Assembly: GCA_900768005.1 (NCBI GenBank) | Contig: CAAGBE010000092.1 | Span: 1-5,109, forward strand | Direction: 5' to 3' | DNA length: 5,109 nt | Source: Clostridia bacterium | GTDB taxonomy: Bacteria > Bacillota > Clostridia > UMGS1883 | Shown here: positions 1-5,109 of the stretch, in pieces | How the letters are laid out: every line of letters starts with the position of its first letter | How positions within the stretch are numbered: the first letter of the stretch is position 1 | Position numbers and translations under genes: made by a program | The notes under the pieces: generated by a model | Databases searched by the model: none | Told to the model about the DNA's origin: nothing | The model's input: only the letters and a program-made list of their open reading frames with translations

Positions 1-9
1 AGTTTTAGT

Positions 10-264
10 TTACATTTTTTCAAGAGCTTCTGCCAAAGCCTTTGCAACCTGGTCAGGACAGCTTGTGCCTCTGCCGTTGCAGTCTATCCCCTTTAATCTG
101 AGGATTGCGTCACGGGCATTCATACCCTTCAGAAGCTTTGCAAGACCGTTTGTGTTTCCGTTACAACCGCCTACAATAGAAATATCGTTGATGGTTCCGT
201 CAGGGGCAAGGTCGATAACCGTTTTACGGGAACACACACCACGGTTTGTATATTCTGTTATCAT
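10..264 (-). CDS. TSCPD domain-containing protein (TIGR03905-type), function unknown
   Basis: This 84-residue protein belongs to the stand-alone TSCPD family, related to the C-terminal region of B12-dependent ribonucleotide reductases. The naming motif TSCPD is at 67-71. Cysteines at 11, 34, 62 and 69 fall in conserved-looking contexts (GVCSR, GGCNGN, IDCNGRGTSCPD), compatible with metal or redox chemistry, but this is inference. GLAKLLKGMNARDAILRLKG (40-59) forms the helical middle. Full length is expected to be about 80 residues, so the gene is complete. The ATG at 264 follows AGAGGT with 6 bases spacing. It lies 12 bases behind the yqhY-like gene, so it probably shares that gene's promoter. 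Its biological role is not known to me; nothing in the neighbourhood fixes it. Confidence 0.88.
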   Translation of the reverse strand: MITEYTNRGVCSRKTVIDLAPDGTINDISIVGGCNGNTNGLAKLLKGMNARDAILRLKGIDCNGRGTSCPDQVAKALAEALEKM

Positions 265-276
265 ATTGTTACCTCT

Positions 277-651
277 TTATTTTTCTGCCTTTTTCTCTGC
301 AGATTTATCCTGCTCAATTCCGTCAACAAAAACATTGACTGTCACATTATCAATACCTGCATATGCTTCAACAGCATTCTTTACCGCTTTCTGCAGATTA
401 TATGCAACCTCGTTGATTTTTACGCCGAACTCAACACTTACATGCACATCGATTGTTGCTGAATCCTCCAGAAGTTCAACCTTTATTCCCTTTTCCTGAT
501 TAACCTTTCCGAGAAACTCTGCAAAGCCGCCTGATGTACCCAAGCCGGACACACCCTCTACCTCACGCGCGGAAATAGCACTGATACGAATTATAACTTC
601 GGGGGAAATTTTTATATTACCGTTTTCTGTAGCGATGAAATTCTCAGCCAC
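277..651 (-). CDS. yqhY: Asp23/Gls24 family envelope stress response protein (YqhY type)
   Basis: This is a small cytoplasmic Asp23/Gls24 (DUF322) protein of 124 residues. The Asp23 core shows as GNIKISPEVIIRISAISARE (11-30), VEGVSGL (31-37), and a strand-helix part containing VSVEFGVKINEVAYNLQKAV (71-90). VTVNVFVDGI at 103-112 follows, and then a lysine-rich tail. In B. subtilis the gene after spoIIIA and accBC, just before nusB, is yqhY, so position supports that orthology over the paralogue yloU. YqhY has been linked to acetyl-CoA carboxylase activity and fatty acid synthesis; its exact role is unclear. I chose GTG at 651 (protein start MAENFI) because AAAGGAAG (660-667) lies 8 bases upstream. 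The GTG at 660 overlaps that site and is unlikely. The next gene follows after 12 bases, so the two are probably one transcript. Confidence 0.9.
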   Translation of the reverse strand: MAENFIATENGNIKISPEVIIRISAISAREVEGVSGLGTSGGFAEFLGKVNQEKGIKVELLEDSATIDVHVSVEFGVKINEVAYNLQKAVKNAVEAYAGIDNVTVNVFVDGIEQDKSAEKKAEK

Positions 652-659
652 ACTAAACA

Positions 660-667
660 CTTCCTTT
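660..667 (-). promoter_or_regulatory. Ribosome binding site deciding the yqhY-like start
   Basis: AAAGGAAG on the minus strand is 8 bases from the GTG at 651, an ideal distance. The other in-frame GTG, at 660, begins with the last base of this element and so cannot use it. Confidence 0.7.
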
Positions 668-684
668 CGTGCGTTTATATAGGT

Positions 685-713
685 ATTTTATCACCAAAGT
701 GAAAAATAATCAA
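685..713 (-). promoter_or_regulatory. Probable sigma-A promoter of the yqhY-like gene
   Basis: On the minus strand TTGATT (708-713, 4 of 6 to TTGACA) is followed by exactly 17 bases and then TAAAAT (685-690, 5 of 6 to TATAAT). Transcription would begin near 678, giving a leader of about 27 bases that contains the ribosome site at 660-667. It sits in the only sizeable gap of the window, after the spoIIIAH stop. This suggests that the last two genes are transcribed in growing cells independently of the sporulation operon. The match is by eye, in AT-rich DNA. Confidence 0.6.
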
Positions 714-722
714 GATATTTTA

Positions 723-1238
723 TCAGTTCATTTCCATTATCTTTATTTTTTCCTGTGCAATACCGCTTTGCTGGGTAACAATTTCGGAAATTTGTGCCGC
801 GCCTGTGCTGTCAAGCATATCTGTTTTTACAACCACGTTTGCCATACCGTTATTTATGTAACAAACGGCATCCTCAAAACCCTTTGCACGGAGAAGATTT
901 TCAATTGCCGTTTCCGTTTCCGTATTCTGTGCCAATTCCAAAACACCTTGTTCTGCACTTGCTTTTGCCTCTGTGCCTGCATTTTCGTTCTGGAGTACAG
1001 CGTTAAAAGTTTCTATACTGCGGCTTCTTCCTGCCTCACGGTCTATTCTTGCCTGAGAAAAGAAATCACTTCCGTCAACCTCCGTTGTTTCGGAGGAATT
1101 TACAAGCTGTGCCTCTCCCATATATTTTGTATCGGTGGGAGTATCCTCATTTTTTCCTGCATTAAGATACCCCGCAGTTCCTATTATTACAGCAAGTGCG
1201 GCAACCACAAGCTGTTTTTTCTTTACAACCATCATCAT
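723..1238 (-). CDS. spoIIIAH: Stage III sporulation protein AH
   Basis: SpoIIIAH is the mother-cell partner that, in B. subtilis, binds forespore SpoIIQ across the two membranes. It has 171 residues (B. subtilis about 218). It has a short basic start, a membrane helix at about 9-27, and a polar linker (28-57). An amphipathic helix typical of the family follows, FFSQARIDREAGRSRSIETF (59-78). The C-terminal ring-building domain is at about 108-171 (AIENLLRAKGFEDAVCYI at 111-128, then ANVVVKTD at 133-140). It starts at the first of three consecutive ATGs (1238, 1235, 1232); the ribosome site AAGGAAGG (1245-1252) is 6 bases from the first, which I prefer. The frame extends further upstream to 1352 only inside spoIIIAG. 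It is the last gene of the sporulation operon. Whether a SpoIIQ homologue exists cannot be seen here. Confidence 0.94.
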   Translation of the reverse strand: MMMVVKKKQLVVAALAVIIGTAGYLNAGKNEDTPTDTKYMGEAQLVNSSETTEVDGSDFFSQARIDREAGRSRSIETFNAVLQNENAGTEAKASAEQGVLELAQNTETETAIENLLRAKGFEDAVCYINNGMANVVVKTDMLDSTGAAQISEIVTQQSGIAQEKIKIMEMN

Positions 1239-1239
1239 A

Positions 1240-1644
1240 TTATTCCTTCCTTTCAAACACCTGGATTTTATGGGAATCAACACCCAGAGCGACGGAAGCC
1301 GCCCTGATGATTTTTTCACGGATACGCCCGTCTGCTCCACCGTCGGCAACAATCAGAACCGAGGCTTTTGACCCCTTACTGTCCATTTCTTTATCGGAAA
1401 ACAGAGAGCCGTCTGATTTTTGTTCCTCGGAAATCATAACCCTTACCTTGCCGACGCCCTTGATTTCCGACAAAATAAGCTCCGCTTCCCTCGCACGGGA
1501 CAGCTCCGTTACCTGTTCGACGGTTTTCGGCACAGAATTTTTCCCTGCAGTGCCGAAAGTCATAAGCAGTATTCCCACGGCTACTAATATATATATTATG
1601 GTGCTTGTATTTTTATCCCTGAAAAGTTTGTCAATCTTTATCAT
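1240..1644 (-). CDS. spoIIIAG: Stage III sporulation protein AG, compact form
   Basis: SpoIIIAG forms the large ring of the channel in the intermembrane space of the B. subtilis forespore. This version has 134 residues against about 229 there. It has a short cytoplasmic head (1-13), one membrane helix (about 14-33), a linker, and a ring-building domain. In that domain a helix, REAELILSEIKGVGKVRVMI (52-71), and the strand-helix segment ASVLIVADGGADGRIREKII (94-113) are clear family features. GVDSHKIQVF (121-130) closes the fold. Only about 21 polar residues (72-92) separate the two halves, where B. subtilis has a longer insertion that builds the beta-triangle. AAAGGAT inside the end of spoIIIAF acts as ribosome site, about 12 bases from the ATG at 1644. 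The TAA stop is one base from the spoIIIAH start. Confidence 0.93.
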   Translation of the reverse strand: MIKIDKLFRDKNTSTIIYILVAVGILLMTFGTAGKNSVPKTVEQVTELSRAREAELILSEIKGVGKVRVMISEEQKSDGSLFSDKEMDSKGSKASVLIVADGGADGRIREKIIRAASVALGVDSHKIQVFERKE

Positions 1645-2074
1645 ATTTTATTTTAATCCTTTCTCTTTCTACCCCAAGCTCCTCCACGACATACTGCAGG
1701 GCTTTGCTTTCGTCACCTTTCAAAACAAGAGTAACACTTAAAATCTGCCCGTCGGGGGAAACCTCCGCAAACGCCTTGGAGCCGTGCTTCATATGTGCCT
1801 CTATTTTTGTATTAATGTTTTTTCTGTGTTCTTTTATAACCTCCGCCTTGTACTCGGCTTCTATTCTCGTTATTTCATCATCATTAAACCCAAAGGAATC
1901 CTCCGAAAAAGATATATCACCTAATTTCCCAGGCAAAATAGAGAGTGCGGTACTTATAATCATAAATCCCGTTGCAAGTGAAACATATTTTTTAATGCTT
2001 CCCTCTGGCACAAGCATTTTTGCAAATGCCGTGATTATCAGCACACTCCCAAGCGCTGTCATATATTCGCGCAT
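1631..2074 (-). CDS. spoIIIAF: Stage III sporulation protein AF
   Basis: SpoIIIAF is a membrane-anchored protein with a C-terminal ring-building-motif domain like those of type III secretion and flagellar ring proteins. Here it has 147 residues, clearly shorter than B. subtilis (about 206). Two membrane helices, at about 5-22 and 30-48, flank the family motif LVPEGSIKKYV at 21-31. A charged helix follows at about 64-100, then the small alpha/beta domain VSPDGQILSVTLVL at 105-118 and ELGVERERIKI at 132-142. I chose the ATG at 2074 because GGAGAT (2080-2085) is 5-6 bases upstream; a second ATG at 2062 lacks one. A longer frame runs upstream to 2254, but only as an overlap with spoIIIAE. Its 3' end overlaps spoIIIAG by 14 bases. 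Confidence 0.93.
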   Translation of the reverse strand: MREYMTALGSVLIITAFAKMLVPEGSIKKYVSLATGFMIISTALSILPGKLGDISFSEDSFGFNDDEITRIEAEYKAEVIKEHRKNINTKIEAHMKHGSKAFAEVSPDGQILSVTLVLKGDESKALQYVVEELGVERERIKIKYDKD

Positions 2075-2085
2075 AATACCATCTC

Positions 2086-3117
2086 CTATAATATTGCGGC
2101 AATTCCTATTATCATAATTGTGCCCATTGATGCAATGGAAGAAAAGAGCATATCTATACAGTCGCCCAATTTCCTGAGAATTTCCGTCACCCTTTTTTCG
2201 CTGACAGGAGCGGTAAATGCCCCTGTCAGGCGAAATGCAAGGGAGAGTGCCCATATTTTTAACAATGGCAGGGCAAACATAGCAAAAAGCACAATCACGC
2301 CACTAAGCCCTACTGCATTTTTAAGGAGCATTGCACTTCCTGCCACAGAGCTCATAGCTTCTGCAAGAGAGCCACCCACAACAGGGACGGATGAGCTGAT
2401 TGCAAATTTTACCCCCCGTGCCGCCAACGAATCAAAGCTTGCCGCCGCAAAAGAGCTTATCCCTAAAATCCCTGCAAAAATTGACATTGCAAAGGCAAGC
2501 ACGGTCTTGTGGAGCTTTGCAAAAAGCTCGGAAAACTCACTAAGTGAGTCATTTCCCGTAATGGCACACAAAAGTATGCACACCGCCCTCAAAAGAACAA
2601 TGGGCGTAATGAAATTTCTTATCAGCGTTCCCGCACAGCTGCATATAAAAAAGATAACGGGGTGCGCCATTGTTGCGGTAACATATTCTCCGCCCGACAT
2701 ACAGAGTGTTGCCGTGGCAGGAATGATACTGTGAACAAAAAGGATGATGTCACTTAGTGTCTGAAGCACATATCCCGATGCAGAGCTGAATGCCGCTGCC
2801 GCAATTGCCGATATGTAGATAAAGATTGCCATACCCGTAGCTTCGCTGACCGTATTTTTGCTGAAGGACTTATTTATGTTGCTGATAAACGCACTTACGA
2901 TTATAATTACCGCAATACTTCCGATAAGGGCAAATGCAGTTTTCAGTTCTCCCAAGAAAAGTGAAATAAGCCTTGTTATTATATTCTGCGAATCAGGAGA
3001 GAATTTTCCGCCTACAATATCGTCTACAATGCTGTTAAAATTAAAATCTCCCAGCACCTTTTCAATGTTCTGAGCGGAGCTTTGGGAAATGATGGGGTTT
3101 ATATTTTCTGCCGTCAT
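2086..3117 (-). CDS. spoIIIAE: Stage III sporulation protein AE, multispan membrane protein without signal peptide
   Basis: SpoIIIAE is the large polytopic membrane protein of the SpoIIIA complex, probably part of its export gate. It has 343 residues and about seven or eight hydrophobic helices (roughly 61-79, 96-116, 121-139, 150-168, 170-187, 204-224, 268-298 as one or two spans, and 325-343). The family hallmark VPVVGGSLAEA lies at 244-254 and LLKNAVG at 264-270. The ATG at 3117 overlaps the spoIIIAD stop as ATGA and follows GGAGAT with about 6 bases spacing. An in-frame TAA at 3136-3138 excludes an upstream extension. The first 50 residues are soluble and polar, so the cleavable signal peptide at the start of B. 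subtilis SpoIIIAE (about 399 residues) is absent. The downstream gap to spoIIIAF is 11 bases. Confidence 0.96.
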   Translation of the reverse strand: MTAENINPIISQSSAQNIEKVLGDFNFNSIVDDIVGGKFSPDSQNIITRLISLFLGELKTAFALIGSIAVIIIVSAFISNINKSFSKNTVSEATGMAIFIYISAIAAAAFSSASGYVLQTLSDIILFVHSIIPATATLCMSGGEYVTATMAHPVIFFICSCAGTLIRNFITPIVLLRAVCILLCAITGNDSLSEFSELFAKLHKTVLAFAMSIFAGILGISSFAAASFDSLAARGVKFAISSSVPVVGGSLAEAMSSVAGSAMLLKNAVGLSGVIVLFAMFALPLLKIWALSLAFRLTGAFTAPVSEKRVTEILRKLGDCIDMLFSSIASMGTIMIIGIAAIL

Positions 3118-3500
3118 AAAAGAATCTCCATAATTTTAGAAAAGGCATCCTTTGCAAGAGGAATCATAATAACTGTAATTCCCAGCTTTCCTGCCGTTTC
3201 TATTCTTGACGCAAGGGCACCCTCTCCTGCATCACGGCATAGGTCTGTCCCAATCTGGCTTATATAAGCAATTCCCGTAATTTTAAGTATCGGGACAATA
3301 AAGTTTTTCCCTGCACTGCTGAGTGTTGCAAAATCCTTTACCGCGGAAACCACCTCTATTACATATGGAATTACTGCCGCAGACAAAAAAACCGTTGCCG
3401 CAACCGACACCGTAAGCCCTATGTCACTTCTTGTACTTTTAACGGCGAGTATCAGTACGCATATGCACACTCCTGCCGCTGTTAATCCTGCTACATTCAT
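3114..3500 (-). CDS. spoIIIAD: Stage III sporulation protein AD
   Basis: SpoIIIAD is a membrane component of the SpoIIIA channel, with 128 residues (B. subtilis about 133). Hydrophobic helices lie at about 4-22, 29-50, 67-85 and 103-116. The family signature is clear: KITGIAYISQIGTDLCRD at 73-90, followed by AGEGALASRIE at 91-101, which contains the CRDAGEGA core typical of SpoIIIAD. It starts at an ATG overlapping the spoIIIAC stop by four bases and ends with the same ATGA arrangement into spoIIIAE (3114-3117). The AC, AD and AE reading frames are therefore probably translated as a coupled unit. Confidence 0.96.
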   Translation of the reverse strand: MNVAGLTAAGVCICVLILAVKSTRSDIGLTVSVAATVFLSAAVIPYVIEVVSAVKDFATLSSAGKNFIVPILKITGIAYISQIGTDLCRDAGEGALASRIETAGKLGITVIMIPLAKDAFSKIMEILL

Positions 3501-3691
3501 AACCCGAACACCGTCTTTACCGTGCTGAAAAGCTCTGCAATTTCCTTTACGACCATCATCAGTACAATTACAAGCCCTGCAATGGTAATCATAAGTGCCT
3601 GTTCATCCCGTCCGCTTCTTGAGAGCAGTACATTCATAACAGAAACAATTATCCCTATTCCTGCTATCTGAAAAATCAAATCTACTTCCAT
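3497..3691 (-). CDS. spoIIIAC: Stage III sporulation protein AC
   Basis: This 64-residue protein is the usual length of SpoIIIAC (B. subtilis about 68). It has two membrane helices, at about 4-23 and 32-48, joined by the short polar loop SRSGRDEQA (24-32). A conserved stretch, GLVIVLMMVVKEI, follows at 39-51. It is an integral membrane component of the SpoIIIA complex, distantly related to SpoIIIAD and proposed to form a membrane ring or pore with it. The ATG at 3691 follows AGGTG, which overlaps the TAG stop of spoIIIAB, with about 9 bases between the genes. Its TGA stop overlaps the next start as ATGA (3497-3500), a sign of translational coupling. Confidence 0.96.
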   Translation of the reverse strand: MEVDLIFQIAGIGIIVSVMNVLLSRSGRDEQALMITIAGLVIVLMMVVKEIAELFSTVKTVFGL

Positions 3692-3700
3692 ATCTCACAC

Positions 3701-4180
3701 CTACACAAGTAAAAGCACTACTGCCGCTGCAGTTAGAATGCTTCCTTTCACATATAGCCTGCCCTTTGTGTCAAGCTCTTTTGAGGCATTGGATAGAGCC
3801 TCTTTTATATCCTTTATAAAAATATCCAGATTTGAAAGCTGACCTCTGCAATCCTCTGCATTAAGTCCCTTTGCAAAACGACCGATAATTCTCCTGTCCT
3901 CATTGGTAAGAAAGTTAAAGCCGTCTGCCGTTTCATTTACTGCACATTCGGGCAATTTCCCGTTTTTAATCTTTTCGGATGCAAGGGAGAAAAATTCTCC
4001 GCCCCACAGGAAGCTTTCGTGCAGGGGCGAACAGGTACACCGTATGGTTTCCCTGATTTTTTCACTTCCGTCAAGTATGTTTTCAAGCAGTCTTTTTCTT
4101 TCAAAAAAGCCGTTGTATCTTTTCATACCGAATAACACTGCACCCAATATAATAATAGCCGAGCCTACAAGCTTAATAAT
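3701..4180 (-). CDS. spoIIIAB: Stage III sporulation protein AB, probable ATT start
   Basis: SpoIIIAB is a small membrane protein of the SpoIIIA complex, with a fold related to the GspF-type platform proteins of secretion systems. From 4180 it has 159 residues (B. subtilis about 171). It has an N-terminal membrane helix at about 3-20, a soluble helical middle containing SPLHES (about residues 55-60), and a C-terminal membrane helix at about 142-159 ending at the last residue. The frame opens after a TGA at 4187-4189 and holds no ATG or GTG before the first helix. The first conventional codon is TTG at 4147, which would cut the helix in half and has no ribosome site. Translated from ATT at 4180 the protein begins (M)IKLVGSAII, which lines up with the MLKLLGAV start of B. 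subtilis SpoIIIAB. I therefore infer an ATT start, or a base error in an ATG. It overlaps spoIIIAA by 8 bases and is 9 bases from spoIIIAC. Confidence 0.85.
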   Translation of the reverse strand: MIKLVGSAIIILGAVLFGMKRYNGFFERKRLLENILDGSEKIRETIRCTCSPLHESFLWGGEFFSLASEKIKNGKLPECAVNETADGFNFLTNEDRRIIGRFAKGLNAEDCRGQLSNLDIFIKDIKEALSNASKELDTKGRLYVKGSILTAAAVVLLLV

Positions 4181-5057
4181 GGCGAATCACCTTCCCGTCA
4201 GTTATGATTTTTTCCACCGTCCCGACACCCTTTCTGTTGCTGAGAACTATAATTCTTTCAAAGACACCCTTTTCCACAAGGCTTCCCAGATGCTTTCTGT
4301 TTAAAATATCCTTTTCACTGTATCCGTGTGCCGTCGTTATAATTTTTGCCCCTGCATTTATAAGACGGCAGATTGCCTCTTCCTCCTCACGGGTTCCCGT
4401 TTCGTCGGTTGCAATAAGCTGTGGGGACATACTTCGAAGTAGCATATTTATTCCCTTTGCCTTGGGTACTCCGTCCATTACAGAGGTGAATTTCCCCACA
4501 TCAAGACTGGGAATCCCCCCTTTGCAGGCGGCAATTTCACTACGTTCATCTGCCACACACACTCTGTAACGGTTTCCTATCTGTCTTACTGCGTCCCTTA
4601 AAACCGTGGTTTTTCCGCAACCCGGGGGGGATATGATAAGGGTGTTGTAAAGCTTTCCGTGAAATTCAAGAAATTCCATAATACTGTCCGCCGCCCCGAA
4701 AACCTCTCTTGCTACACGGATACATACGGCGGAAATGTCCGTCATATGAGTAACTTCTCCGTTTTCCGTGACACACCTGCCGCAGACTCCGACCCTATGT
4801 CCGCCGTGGAGAGAAATAAACCCCATTGAAAGGCTTTGCTGCATTGCATACAATGACCCTCGGCACATAGAATTTACAATCTGGGAAAGCTCCTCTTTTT
4901 TTATATATACGCCCGTATCCATAAGGACACTGCTCTTTACCGTTGCGGCATTTCTTTCCGCGTTTATCCTGATTTCCTCCATATCCTTTGTTCCCATTAT
5001 AAGAAGTGCTTCTGTAAGACGCGGAGGAAAATGCTGTGTGAATGTATTTATATTCAT
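4173..5057 (-). CDS. spoIIIAA: Stage III sporulation protein AA, AAA-type ATPase
   Basis: This is the cytoplasmic ATPase of the SpoIIIA complex, related to type II/IV secretion ATPases. It is thought to power the channel between mother cell and forespore. At 294 residues it is full length (B. subtilis about 307). An N-terminal domain carries the family segment GGHRVGVCGR at residues 85-94. A Walker A motif, PPGCGKTT, lies at 144-151. An acidic strand motif, VCVADERSE, lies at 166-174, and a second Walker-type segment, LIATDETG, at 214-221. TTAHG at 241-245 is a typical sensor-like motif. I chose the ATG at 5057 because AGAAGGGA (5066-5073) sits 8 bases upstream. The in-frame ATGs at 5066 and 5096 lack a properly spaced ribosome site and would add 3 or 13 residues. 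It is first in the operon and its stop overlaps the proposed spoIIIAB start by 8 bases. Confidence 0.96.
   Translation of the reverse strand: MNINTFTQHFPPRLTEALLIMGTKDMEEIRINAERNAATVKSSVLMDTGVYIKKEELSQIVNSMCRGSLYAMQQSLSMGFISLHGGHRVGVCGRCVTENGEVTHMTDISAVCIRVAREVFGAADSIMEFLEFHGKLYNTLIISPPGCGKTTVLRDAVRQIGNRYRVCVADERSEIAACKGGIPSLDVGKFTSVMDGVPKAKGINMLLRSMSPQLIATDETGTREEEEAICRLINAGAKIITTAHGYSEKDILNRKHLGSLVEKGVFERIIVLSNRKGVGTVEKIITDGKVIRHY
4186..4193 (-). promoter_or_regulatory. Strong ribosome binding site of spoIIIAB (decides an ATT start)
   Basis: The minus strand reads AAGGTGAT, in the context GGGAAGGTGATTC. Seven contiguous bases, AGGTGAT, match the complement of the 16S 3' end (AGGAGGTGATC). 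It lies inside the last codons of spoIIIAA. The AAGG part is about 9 bases from the ATT at 4180 but more than 40 bases from the only nearby conventional start (TTG at 4147), so it points to the ATT. Confidence 0.75.
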
Positions 5058-5109
5058 TTTCTTCATCCCTTCTGTTTCAATATATGGGACTTGCATATAA
5101 AAAAGTACA

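Noticed and set aside
65..499. Long plus-strand open frames here and opposite most other genes (for example 669-1307, 2120-2734, 4768-5100)
   Set aside because: They lie opposite well-identified minus-strand genes, lack family features and have no good ribosome sites; they are antisense shadows.
652..722. Possible terminator between spoIIIAH and the yqhY-like gene
   Set aside because: The only dyad has 4-base arms, is AT-rich and has no T-tract in the right place, so I do not call a terminator; read-through from the sporulation operon remains possible.
1240..1352. Upstream extension of the spoIIIAH frame
   Set aside because: It overlaps the spoIIIAG coding sequence, has no ribosome site, and the ATG run at 1232-1238 has an excellent one.
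2535..2549. Perfect inverted repeat ACTCAC-TAA-GTGAGT
   Set aside because: It lies in the middle of the spoIIIAE coding frame, with a short arm and no T-run after it; best explained by chance in coding sequence.
4145..4147. TTG as the start codon of spoIIIAB
   Set aside because: No ribosome site within range, and it would remove about 11 residues of the first membrane helix that match the family N-terminus.

Overview
The window carries, entirely on the minus strand, a complete stage III sporulation operon, spoIIIAA-AB-AC-AD-AE-AF-AG-AH (right to left, 5057 down to 723). It is followed by an Asp23/Gls24 family gene (YqhY type) and a small TSCPD-domain gene. This gene set is specific to endospore-forming Firmicutes. 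The spacing is tight, with ATGA overlaps. There is no accB/accC between spoIIIAH and the yqhY-like gene, and the Shine-Dalgarno sequences are strong, GG-rich ones. All of this points to an anaerobic spore-former of class Clostridia rather than a Bacillus. The genus cannot be determined from the sequence alone.

Region 4173-5057 encodes the ATPase SpoIIIAA. Region 3114-4180 encodes the small membrane proteins AB, AC and AD. Region 2086-3117 encodes the multispan membrane protein AE. Region 723-2074 encodes the ring-forming family members AF, AG and AH. In B. subtilis these eight proteins are made in the mother cell under sigma-E and assemble in the outer forespore membrane. There they form a specialised secretion-like 'feeding tube' complex that couples to a forespore partner (SpoIIQ in Bacillus) and supports late forespore gene expression. 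Promoter sequence for the operon lies mostly beyond the right edge.

A 71-base gap (652-722) separates spoIIIAH from the yqhY-like gene. On the minus strand it contains a good sigma-A-type promoter (TTGATT, 17-base spacer, TAAAAT), so the last two genes are probably expressed in growing cells independently of sporulation. No stretch longer than about 75 bases lacks a gene, and I see no RNA gene, mobile element, CRISPR array or long repeat.

I do not see a new multi-gene system. The most notable points are variations on a known machine. spoIIIAB has no ATG, GTG or TTG in a sensible place and appears to start at ATT behind a near-perfect Shine-Dalgarno. SpoIIIAG is very compact and seems to lack the insertion that forms the beta-triangle of the B. 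subtilis ring. SpoIIIAE lacks the N-terminal signal peptide of its B. subtilis counterpart.
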